This document shows positions 1 through 5,343 of a DNA stretch of 5,343 nt, piece after piece. This DNA is from Deltaproteobacteria bacterium. GTDB taxonomy: Bacteria; Desulfobacterota; Desulfarculia; Desulfarculales; Desulfarculaceae. Both the position numbers and the translations under genes were made by a program. Every line of letters starts with the position of its first letter. Positions within the stretch are counted from its first letter, which is position 1. The notes under the pieces were generated by a model. That model did not search any database. It had not been told where the DNA came from and saw only the letters and a program-made list of their open reading frames with translations. The stretch is from assembly GCA_021815655.1 (NCBI GenBank), contig JAKAGJ010000198.1, positions 1 to 5,343 on the forward strand. Reading direction: 5' to 3'.

Positions 1-2406
1 GATCTGGGAGGGCGTGGCGCTCATGCGGTAGGAAACCAGTTCGCCCAGGGGCACCAGGGCCGTGGCCCCGCCGCCGGGTTTGGGCACCGCCAGGCGCAGG
101 CGCTCCACCTGGCCGGGGTCCTGGCGCAGGGGCTCGGGCAGGCGCACGCGCACGTTCACCGCGTCGCCGTCCTCGTCCTCATAGGTGGTCACGGCCTGGC
201 CGCCCACCATGGCCCCCACGGTGCGCGCGATCTGGGCGGTCATGACCCCCGCGTCCACGGCGCGCTCGCGGTCCACGATGAGCCGGAACTCGGGGATGTC
301 CTGCTCCAGGGTGACATCCAGGTCCACGATGCCGGGCATGCCCAGCATGATCTTTTTCATGCGGGCGGCGTACTTCTTCAGCAGGTCGATGTCCTCGCCA
401 CGGATGTCCACCTCGAACTGCTTCTCGCCGTGCATGCGCCCCACCTCCACGATGGCCGGGCGCAGGCCGGGGATGTCGTCCAGGCGGGCGCGCACCTCGT
501 CCTGCACCTGGAACTGGGTGCGGCCGCGTTCGTTCTTCTCCTTGAGCTTGGCGTAGACCTTGTTGTCGCGCACGGTGCCCTGGTCGCCGGCGCCGATGGT
601 GGCGTAGGTGTGGTCCACCTCGGGCAGCTTCTCCAGGAGATTTATCACCTGGCGCACGCGGCCCCGGCTTTCCTCCAGGGAGGCGTTGGGCGCGGTGGTG
701 AAATTGATCTGGAACTCGGAGCGGTCGTAGCGCTGCATGAAGTTGGCCGGCAGGCTGGCGAAGGCCCCCAGGCCCAGCGCGAAGGCGGCGGCCGCGGCGG
801 TCATCACCAGGCCCCGGTGGTCCAGGGCCCAGGCGATAATCACCCGGTAGCGGTCGGCATTTCGGTCGAACCAGGCGTTGAAGCGGTCCAGAACGCGGGC
901 CAGGAGGTGGCGCTTGCCGCTGCGGTCTATGTCCGGGTCGTGCCAGCGGGAGGAGAGCATGGGGTCCAGGGTGAAGGAGACGAACAACGAAACCAGCACC
1001 GCGAAGGTCACCGTGATGCCGAACTGGAAGAAGAATCGCCCCACTATGCCTTTCATGAAGGCCACGGGCACGAACACGGCCACGATGGAGAAGGTGGTGG
1101 CCAAAACCGCCAGGCCGATCTCGGCGGTGCCCACGCGGGCGGCCTCCAGGTGGTCCTGGCCCTCCTCCAGGTGGCGCACGATGTTTTCGCGCACCACGAT
1201 GGCGTCGTCGATCAACAGGCCGATGGCCAGGGACAGGGCCATGAGCGTCATGACGTTCAAGGTCATGCCCATGAAGTTCATGACGATGAAGGCGCTGATA
1301 ACCGAGATGGGCAGGGTCAGCCCGGTGATGACCGTGGAGCGCCAGGAGTTCAAGAACACGAAGACGATGAGGATGGTGAGGATGCCGCCCAGGAGGAGGG
1401 TGTCCTCCACGTCGCTCACCGAGTCGCGGATCATTATGGAGCCGTCGCGCACCATGTCTATGGTGGTGCCCGGCGGCAGTTCGGCCTGCAAGCCCTTGAT
1501 GGCCTTCTTGACCGTGTCCACCACGGCCACGGTGTTGGCGCCTGACTGCTTGAGGATGTCCAGCCCCACGGCCGGCAGGTGCCCCACCAGGGCCAGGGAG
1601 CGCTGCTCCTCGATGCCGTCGCTGACCTTGGCCACCTCCGAGAGCTTCACCGCCCGCCCGCCGCTTTGTCCGATGACCATGCCCTGGAACTGCTCCACCA
1701 CGTCGGGCTTGCCCGAGACGCGCAGAGGGTACTCGGAGCCCTCGTTGGTCAGGCGGCCCAGGGGGGTGTTGACGTTCTCGGACTTGAGCCCCTCCAGCAC
1801 CTGGTCCACGCCCATGCCCAGGGCCTGTAGGCGCTCGGGGTCCACGTTGACGTTCACCTCGCGCTTGGACTTGCCCACCAGGTCCACCTTGCCCACGCCG
1901 GAGATGCTCTCCAGGCGGCGCTTGACCTTCTTTTCCACCAGGGTGGTGAGGTCGCGGGCGCTAAGAGTGTCGGAGCGCACCGCCAGGGAGACGATGGGCA
2001 TGGCCTGGAAATCCAGCTTCTGGATGATGGGTTCCTCGATGGCCTGAGGCAGGTCGCCGCGGATGGCGTTGACCTTGGCGCGGGCCTCCTGGGAGGCCTC
2101 GTTGATGCGTACCTCCAACTGGAACTCCACCACCACCTGGGAGACGCCCTCGCGGGAAACGCTGACCACGTGCTTGACCCCGCTGATGGGGTTCACCGCC
2201 TCCTCGATGCGCTTGGTGACCTCGCGCTCCACGGTTTCGGGCGAGGCGCCGGGGTACTTGGTGATGATGGAGACTACCGGCACCTCCACATCGGGGAACA
2301 TGTCGATGGCCAGGCGGCGGTAGGAAAACAGTCCCAGGGTGACCAGCGCCAGCATCATCACCGTGGCGAAGATGGGGCGCTTGATGGACAGGTTGCTCAA
2401 AAACAT
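1..2406 (-). CDS. RND-family efflux permease (HAE1/AcrB-like), C-terminus beyond window
   Basis: Inner-membrane pump subunit of a tripartite efflux system, expected to export hydrophobic or amphiphilic compounds in exchange for protons. The frame is open from an ATG at 2406 to base 1, giving 802 codons without a stop; AcrB-type pumps are about 1020-1050 residues, so about a fifth is missing. Visible parts: N-terminus MFLSNLSIKRPIFATVM with TM1 (about residues 10-28), first porter domain (about 35-330, including DMFPDVEVPVV and YPGASPETVE), TM2-TM6 (about 335-480), TM7 (about 532-550) and most of the second porter domain. TM4 carries GLLIDDAIVVREN with Asp400-Asp401, equivalent to the proton-relay pair D407/D408 of AcrB and typical of drug-type (HAE1) rather than metal-type (CusA) pumps. 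The TM10 lysine partner falls outside the window. An AGGA (2417-2420) lies 10 nt before the ATG. It follows the fusion protein gene by 78 nt. The substrate cannot be inferred. Confidence 0.95.
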   Translation of the reverse strand, partial: MFLSNLSIKRPIFATVMMLALVTLGLFSYRRLAIDMFPDVEVPVVSIITKYPGASPETVEREVTKRIEEAVNPISGVKHVVSVSREGVSQVVVEFQLEVRINEASQEARAKVNAIRGDLPQAIEEPIIQKLDFQAMPIVSLAVRSDTLSARDLTTLVEKKVKRRLESISGVGKVDLVGKSKREVNVNVDPERLQALGMGVDQVLEGLKSENVNTPLGRLTNEGSEYPLRVSGKPDVVEQFQGMVIGQSGGRAVKLSEVAKVSDGIEEQRSLALVGHLPAVGLDILKQSGANTVAVVDTVKKAIKGLQAELPPGTTIDMVRDGSIMIRDSVSDVEDTLLLGGILTILIVFVFLNSWRSTVITGLTLPISVISAFIVMNFMGMTLNVMTLMALSLAIGLLIDDAIVVRENIVRHLEEGQDHLEAARVGTAEIGLAVLATTFSIVAVFVPVAFMKGIVGRFFFQFGITVTFAVLVSLFVSFTLDPMLSSRWHDPDIDRSGKRHLLARVLDRFNAWFDRNADRYRVIIAWALDHRGLVMTAAAAAFALGLGAFASLPANFMQRYDRSEFQINFTTAPNASLEESRGRVRQVINLLEKLPEVDHTYATIGAGDQGTVRDNKVYAKLKEKNERGRTQFQVQDEVRARLDDIPGLRPAIVEVGRMHGEKQFEVDIRGEDIDLLKKYAARMKKIMLGMPGIVDLDVTLEQDIPEFRLIVDRERAVDAGVMTAQIARTVGAMVGGQAVTTYEDEDGDAVNVRVRLPEPLRQDPGQVERLRLAVPKPGGGATALVPLGELVSYRMSATPSQI

Positions 2407-2466
2407 GGCTTGGACGTCCTGTGCGGCGGAATCGTTGTAGGGCGCGTGGGCTCTGGGCGCGGTCCG

Positions 2467-2480
2467 GGCCGGGTCCGGCC
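2467..2480 (-). other. GC-only stem-loop between fusion protein and permease genes
   Basis: On the minus strand the 78-nt gap contains GGCCGG, then AC, then CCGGCC, starting 4 nt after the fusion protein stop codon. In RNA this would fold as at least a 5-bp all-GC stem with a 4-nt loop. No T-run follows, so it is not an intrinsic terminator. It could slow ribosome or RNase passage between the two cistrons and adjust subunit ratio; that role is inference, and short GC palindromes arise readily in DNA this GC-rich. Confidence 0.35.
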
Positions 2481-2484
2481 AGGC

Positions 2485-3657
2485 CTAGCCGCCGTTGGTG
2501 GTCACGACCTTGATCTTGTCGCCGTCCTTGACGTTGAAGCCGCCGCGGGTGATGACCTCCTCGCCGGGCTGCAAGCCCTCGCTGATCTCCACCAGGTCGC
2601 CCTTGACGGCGCCGGTCTTGACGCCGCGGCGCCGGGCGATCTGTCCATCATTGACCATGATCTCGGCGCGACCCTGCACCACGTCCCAGGTGGTCAGCGC
2701 CGCCCGGGGCAGTTGCAGCACGTGTTGGCGGGTGCCGGTGATGATGCGCCCCTTGGCGAACAGGCCTCCCTTCAAGAGCTCGTCCCGGTTGGGCACCTCC
2801 ATCACCACCTTGACCGAGCGGTCGGCCTCGTTGACCGTGGGGTTGATGAACATCACGGTGCCAGGGAAGGCGCGGCCGGGAAAGGCGTCGGTGAAGAATT
2901 CCAGGGGCTGGCCCCGCTTCAGGGCGCCCATCTCCCGGGAAGGCACGTTGACCGTCAGCTCCAGCATATGGGTGTCCACCACCTTGAACATGACCTTGTT
3001 GCTGCCGGCCTCGCCCACCATGTCGCCCACGTTGATCCCCCGGTAGGCGATGACGCCGTCGAAGGGGGCCAGGATCAGGGCCTTGTTCAGGCGGGTGCGC
3101 ACGAAGGAAAGGTCATCCATGGCCACTTGCAGCTGGGCCTTGGCCGCCTCCACGCGGGCCTGGCTGGCCTCGTCATCGGTGCGGGCGTCGTCCAGGTTCT
3201 GCTGGGTGACCAGGCCCACCTCCTTGAGCTTGTTCAGGCGTTGGTGCTCGCGTTGGGAGCGGCGCAGGCCCACCTCGGCCTGCAACAGGCCGGCCTTGGA
3301 CGCCTCTACGGCGGCCTGGGCCTTGCGCACCAGGGTGGCGGCCTCCCGGGTGTCCAGGCGGGCCAGGGGCTGGCCCTTCTTGACCCTCACCCACTGATCC
3401 ACCATCACCTCGGCCACGATGCCGGCGTACTCGCTCTTGACGCTAGCCTCGAACTTGGGGGCCAGGGAGCCCACCACCTCGATGCCCTCCACCAGGTCGG
3501 CGGGCACGGCCTTCATGGCCTCCACGGCCACCGGCGGCCGGCTGGCGGTCTTGGCGCCTTCCTTGGCGGCCTGGCCGTTGCTGGAGCAGGCGGCCAGGGC
3601 CAGACCCAGGCCCACCAGGGCCGCCGCCCCACAAGTTGCCCAAAATCCCTGTTTCAT
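2485..3657 (-). CDS. RND efflux membrane fusion (periplasmic adaptor) lipoprotein
   Basis: Periplasmic adaptor (AcrA/MexA-like, HlyD superfamily) that links the RND permease to an outer-membrane channel. The 390-residue product begins with a lipoprotein signal peptide: MKQGFW, a hydrophobic stretch, then lipobox LAAC with Cys24 as the lipidation site. After a flexible linker come a first lipoyl half-motif (about 72-104, AGIVAEVMVDQWVRVKKGQ), an Ala/Glu/Gln-rich alpha-helical hairpin (about 105-185), the second lipoyl half (about 193-215, LAPFDGVIAYRGINVGD), a beta-barrel domain (about 228-310) and a membrane-proximal domain to the end (GLQPGEEVITRGGFNVKDGDKI). The ATG at 3657 is preferred over one 14 codons upstream at 3699 because it puts the positively charged end directly before the signal helix and has an AGGGGG Shine-Dalgarno (3667-3672, 9-nt spacer). 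That Shine-Dalgarno overlaps the TetR stop codon, suggesting translational coupling. The residue after the Cys is Ser, unlike the Asp of E. coli AcrA. Confidence 0.93.
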   Translation of the reverse strand: MKQGFWATCGAAALVGLGLALAACSSNGQAAKEGAKTASRPPVAVEAMKAVPADLVEGIEVVGSLAPKFEASVKSEYAGIVAEVMVDQWVRVKKGQPLARLDTREAATLVRKAQAAVEASKAGLLQAEVGLRRSQREHQRLNKLKEVGLVTQQNLDDARTDDEASQARVEAAKAQLQVAMDDLSFVRTRLNKALILAPFDGVIAYRGINVGDMVGEAGSNKVMFKVVDTHMLELTVNVPSREMGALKRGQPLEFFTDAFPGRAFPGTVMFINPTVNEADRSVKVVMEVPNRDELLKGGLFAKGRIITGTRQHVLQLPRAALTTWDVVQGRAEIMVNDGQIARRRGVKTGAVKGDLVEISEGLQPGEEVITRGGFNVKDGDKIKVVTTNGG

Positions 3658-3670
3658 CAGGCTTTGCCCC

Positions 3671-4285
3671 CTATGCTTTGGCCGTGGAAATGCCTTCAAG
3701 TACGAGGTCGGTGGCGCGGCGCAGCCCCTCCAGGCCCATGCGCCGTTCTGGCATGCACAATTCGAACTGCATGGCCAGGTGCTCGGCTCCCAGCAGGGCC
3801 CAGGTCATGACCTCGGCGTCGCCGACCCTGAACTCGCCGCCGGCCATGCCTTCTTGCACCAGCCGGAGAACCTCGTCCTGGAAGCGTTGGTGCAGGGCGT
3901 CGAAGTCCACGAAGGGCGCCCCCTGGGGTGGTCCGTAATAGATGGCATGCATGATCTTCATGGTCTGGAGGTGTTCGCAGAAGACCTGAAAGGCCAGCTC
4001 GCCCAGGCGCTTGATGCGCTGGCTGGCCGTGGCCCCGGCGGGCACCGGCTCATCCAAGAGCTTGAGGAAGCTCTGGCTGGTGCTCTGCATCAGCTCTAGG
4101 TAGAGGCCTTCCTTGCTGCCGAAATAGTAATAGAGCACCGGTTTGGTGACTCCAACCGCGGCCACGATCTCGCGCACGGTGGTGGCGGCGTAGCCCTTTT
4201 GGGCGAACAGATCGCTGGCGGCCCGCAACAGACGTTGGCGCACCGAGCTGTCCAAGGTTTCAGCCGGCCTGGCGGCCTCGCTCAT
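3671..4285 (-). CDS. TetR/AcrR-family transcriptional repressor of the efflux operon
   Basis: Predicted ligand-responsive repressor, 204 residues, the normal size for the family. The N-terminal DNA-binding domain (about 14-62) shows the classic pattern: RLLRAASDLFAQKGYAATTV, then REIVAAVGVTKPVLYYYFGS with the helix-turn-helix and the YYYF recognition-helix signature, followed by KEGLYLELM. The rest (about 65-204) is an all-helical ligand/dimerisation domain that is poorly conserved and gives no effector. The start at 4285 is chosen because GGAGGA (4291-4296) sits 5 nt upstream. An in-frame extension to 4465 would translate through the promoter and operator and begins with an unhelix-like, Cys-rich stretch, so it is rejected. 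It is the first gene of a TetR, fusion protein, permease operon, with 13 nt between its stop and the fusion protein ATG. A palindrome over its own promoter points to autorepression; repression of the pump genes follows from shared transcription. Confidence 0.93.
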   Translation of the reverse strand: MSEAARPAETLDSSVRQRLLRAASDLFAQKGYAATTVREIVAAVGVTKPVLYYYFGSKEGLYLELMQSTSQSFLKLLDEPVPAGATASQRIKRLGELAFQVFCEHLQTMKIMHAIYYGPPQGAPFVDFDALHQRFQDEVLRLVQEGMAGGEFRVGDAEVMTWALLGAEHLAMQFELCMPERRMGLEGLRRATDLVLEGISTAKA

Positions 4286-4326
4286 CACCGTCCTCCATTG
4301 ACCGGAACAGGACAGGGCGGGATTGT

Positions 4327-4342
4327 TACCTACCGGTAAGTA
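4327..4342. promoter_or_regulatory. Putative TetR operator (16-bp imperfect palindrome)
   Basis: TACCTACC followed by GGTAAGTA forms an inverted repeat with seven of eight base pairs matching around a central CCGG. It overlaps the -10 hexamer and the expected transcription start of the operon encoding the TetR protein, so bound repressor would block RNA polymerase directly. Size, symmetry and location match known TetR-family operators. Assignment to this particular regulator is inference from proximity. Confidence 0.6.
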
Positions 4343-4365
4343 TAGGAGGTGGGGTGTATTGTCAA
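4339..4365 (-). promoter_or_regulatory. Sigma70-type promoter for the TetR-efflux operon
   Basis: On the minus strand TTGACA (4365-4360, a perfect -35 consensus) is followed after 15 nt by TATACT (4344-4339, five of six matches to TATAAT). The expected transcription start is near 4332, giving a leader of about 45 nt before the TetR ATG at 4285. The 15-bp spacer is shorter than the usual 16-18, which would weaken basal activity. No experimental support; the call rests on motif match, position and the overlapping operator. Confidence 0.6.
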
Positions 4366-4393
4366 GTAACTTTTCTCCAAACCTTCCGCAGAC

Positions 4394-4417
4394 TGCCGCA
4401 AGGCAGCTCATGCGGCA
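4394..4417. other. Stem-loop between DUF4405 gene and TetR promoter
   Basis: TGCCGCA (4394-4400) and TGCGGCA (4411-4417) are perfect 7-bp inverted repeats around a 10-nt loop, 23 nt beyond the stop of the DUF4405 gene. There is no T-tract after it on either strand, so it does not meet the pattern of an intrinsic terminator. It may still mark the end of the upstream transcript (for example by stabilising a Rho-terminated 3' end) and separate the two units. Function uncertain. Confidence 0.35.
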
Positions 4418-4439
4418 ACGCAAGCCGAGCATTTTGGGA

Positions 4440-4778
4440 TTAGTGCAAGGCGTGGCCGACCACAATTAATAGACACAGCCCAACCAAGCATATCGCCAGG
4501 ATGGCCTCCCGCCTGATGAAAGGCACATGCGCGGCGGCACCCTTGGCGTACCTTAATAGTGCGTGGCGATTCAGTATGATATGCCAAATAGTGAATATAG
4601 AGAAAATAATGGCAAGAATGTTATGTGCCGACATCCAAGCATGGCGCTGGACCGTCATGGGATAAAACTGGAAAAGATGGTTTTCATAGCCGGTTATGGG
4701 CAGGCCCAACCCGGCGACAGCGGCAGTGATGGCAATGAAGGCCCGCGTGTTAAATGATACTTTATTGTTGGCTTGCAT
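4440..4778 (-). CDS. Small three-helix membrane protein, DUF4405-like (cytochrome b-type fold)
   Basis: Predicted 112-residue inner-membrane protein of unknown function. Three hydrophobic segments are visible: about 13-30 (FIAITAAVAGLGLPITG), 52-69 (HNILAIIFSIFTIWHIIL) and 91-108 (EAILAICLVGLCLLIVVG). The pattern W..HN followed by WHIILN is what I associate with DUF4405, a family related to cytochrome b-type membrane domains. His52 and His66 lie 14 positions apart in the second helix, the same register as paired haem-ligand histidines in one helix of cytochrome b; further histidines are 34, 46, 72, 84, 109 and 112. Haem binding is therefore possible but not shown. The ATG at 4778 has AGGA (4786-4789) 7 nt upstream; a TTG at 4808 would overlap the MarR gene and has less support. 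It begins 13 nt after the MarR stop, so the two are probably one transcript. It is AT-rich with codons such as ATA, CTA and TTA that the efflux genes avoid. Confidence 0.75.
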   Translation of the reverse strand: MQANNKVSFNTRAFIAITAAVAGLGLPITGYENHLFQFYPMTVQRHAWMSAHNILAIIFSIFTIWHIILNRHALLRYAKGAAAHVPFIRREAILAICLVGLCLLIVVGHALH

Positions 4779-4791
4779 GGCTAATTCCTGA

Positions 4792-5277
4792 TTATTTAAA
4801 CTGTTCAACTGTGTCGCGTATTTCGGAAAGCACCTTGATCGCCGTCTCGATATCCTGCGGTGTCAGTTTTTGTTGCATTGAGCTTTCAAACTCGTGCACC
4901 CGCTCATGTATCTGAAGAAAGAGACGTTGGCCCTTGGCGCTCAGGCTGACTTGGCTGCGGCGGCGGTCGCTGGGGTCAGGCCGGCACCTGACCCATTTCT
5001 GTTCCTCCATCTCCTTGATCAGACGGCTGACGGCGGCGGCGTTGACCCCCAACCGGCGGGCCAACTCCATGGTGCCGGCCCCCTGGGGCAGCTCGATGGC
5101 CAGCAGGCGCAGTAGCGCCAGCTTGGAAGCCGATATCCCCACGATGCGCGAGAGGTTGTTGAACAGCGCCTGGCTGGTGCGGTACAAGTCCCTCAGGAGA
5201 TGCGGCTCATCACCATGATTACGCATTCCTTGAAATTCAATATCTAATTCAGAATGTGACATGACTAATAATTGCAT
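4792..5277 (-). CDS. MarR-family winged helix-turn-helix regulator
   Basis: Predicted dimeric repressor, 161 residues from the longest ATG start. The core is typical MarR: an N-terminal dimerisation helix (about 25-45), a helix block KLALLRLLAIELPQG (about 52-66), helix-turn-helix TMELARRLGVNAAAVSRLIKEME (about 69-91; the recognition helix is AAAVSRLIKEMEE), the wing with VRCRPDPSDRRRSQVSLSAKG (about 96-116), and a long C-terminal helix pair completing the dimer interface. The DPSDRRRSQVSLSAKG segment is the family's hallmark wing. No cysteine sensor is present, as in ligand-responsive rather than thiol-oxidation MarR proteins. The start is uncertain: an in-frame TGA at 5281-5283 bars any extension beyond 5277; ATGs at 5262 and 5226 are alternatives, and none has a well-spaced Shine-Dalgarno. 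The predicted promoter would start transcription near 5262, which favours one of the shorter forms. Its stop lies 13 nt before the DUF4405 gene. Confidence 0.9.
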   Translation of the reverse strand: MQLLVMSHSELDIEFQGMRNHGDEPHLLRDLYRTSQALFNNLSRIVGISASKLALLRLLAIELPQGAGTMELARRLGVNAAAVSRLIKEMEEQKWVRCRPDPSDRRRSQVSLSAKGQRLFLQIHERVHEFESSMQQKLTPQDIETAIKVLSEIRDTVEQFK

Positions 5278-5296
5278 ATGTCATTGACAATGTCAA
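5268..5296 (-). promoter_or_regulatory. Putative promoter of the MarR-DUF4405 unit
   Basis: On the minus strand TTGACA (5296-5291) is followed after 17 nt by AATTAT (5273-5268), four of six matches to TATAAT, preceded by TGC as in extended -10 promoters. The -35 lies inside the palindrome. Transcription would start near 5262, the position of the second in-frame ATG of the MarR gene, so the message would be leaderless or use the ATG at 5226. The -10 is weak and the assignment is tentative. Confidence 0.45.
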
Positions 5297-5299
5297 TGA
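5281..5299. promoter_or_regulatory. Perfect 19-bp palindrome, probable MarR operator
   Basis: TCATTGACA, a central A, then TGTCAATGA is a perfect inverted repeat with nine paired bases on each side. It lies 3 bp upstream of the longest MarR reading frame. Length, TTGAC/GTCAA half-sites and location all match how MarR proteins repress their own genes. Each half contains TTGACA, a consensus -35 hexamer, on opposite strands, so bound protein would occlude polymerase. The link to this MarR protein is inferred from position. Confidence 0.75.
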
Positions 5300-5343
5300 A
5301 ATAATTGCCGTAGAGGCGCCGCCCGCGGTCTCGGCGCATGGGA

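Noticed and set aside
1..2406. Heavy-metal (CusA-type) RND pump
   Set aside because: The TM4 motif GLLIDDAIVVREN with the Asp pair and the N-terminal style fit drug-type HAE1 pumps; no metal-pump signature was recognised.
2170..3810. Plus-strand open frame of 546 codons, with similar long plus-strand frames at 430-1545 and 878-2047
   Set aside because: They are antisense to the permease and adaptor genes, whose domains are clear on the minus strand. Their His/Gly/Gln-rich or Arg/Ser/Thr-rich, low-complexity composition is what reversed GC-rich codons produce; no domain or signal is recognisable.
4394..4417. Intrinsic terminator for the MarR-DUF4405 unit
   Set aside because: The 7-bp stem is real, but no run of T follows it on the minus strand, so I list it only as a stem-loop.
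4286..4465. 60-residue N-terminal extension of the TetR gene
   Set aside because: It covers the promoter, operator and stem-loop, has no family resemblance and lacks the strong GGAGGA site that precedes 4285.
4563..4757. Plus-strand 64-codon frame antisense to the DUF4405 gene
   Set aside because: No ribosome binding site or recognisable motif; the opposite strand encodes clear membrane helices.
5300..5343. Start of a divergent gene (ATG at 5338 on the plus strand) or the end of another minus-strand gene
   Set aside because: Only 44 bases are available, there is no Shine-Dalgarno before the ATG, and no frame has recognisable coding content.

Overview
The window reads as bacterial accessory/housekeeping DNA from a GC-rich Gram-negative. 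Every gene I can support lies on the minus strand. The double-membrane inference rests on a tripartite RND-type efflux system with a lipoprotein membrane fusion protein. Base composition and protein style would fit a deltaproteobacterium (Desulfobacterota), but that is a guess from general resemblance and was not tested.

Reading in the direction of transcription (right to left), two units are visible. Unit 1 (about 5300 to 4440) holds a MarR-family winged-helix regulator and, 13 nt after its stop, a 112-residue three-helix membrane protein of the DUF4405 (cytochrome b-like) type. A perfect 19-bp palindrome sits immediately upstream of the MarR gene and overlaps a plausible -35 box, so the pair is probably autoregulated. 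This unit is locally much more AT-rich than the rest of the window.

Unit 2 (about 4365 to 1 and beyond) is a TetR-repressor, membrane fusion protein, RND permease operon. A TTGACA/TATACT promoter with a 16-bp imperfect palindrome over its -10 box lies just upstream of the TetR gene. The TetR stop codon overlaps the Shine-Dalgarno of the fusion protein gene. The permease follows after 78 nt and runs off the left edge after 802 codons, so its last transmembrane helices, and any outer-membrane channel gene, lie outside the window.

The likely logic is a ligand-sensing TetR protein that represses its own operon until an effector accumulates, after which the fusion protein and the proton-driven permease are made together. 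The MarR/DUF4405 pair is a separate regulatory unit. Whether it senses redox state or a membrane-active compound, and whether it affects the pump, cannot be read from the sequence. The remaining non-coding stretches are short: 4286-4439 holds the TetR promoter, its operator and a stem-loop; 5278-5343 holds the MarR operator and 44 bases I cannot assign. No RNA genes, mobile elements, CRISPR arrays or convincing intrinsic terminators were seen.
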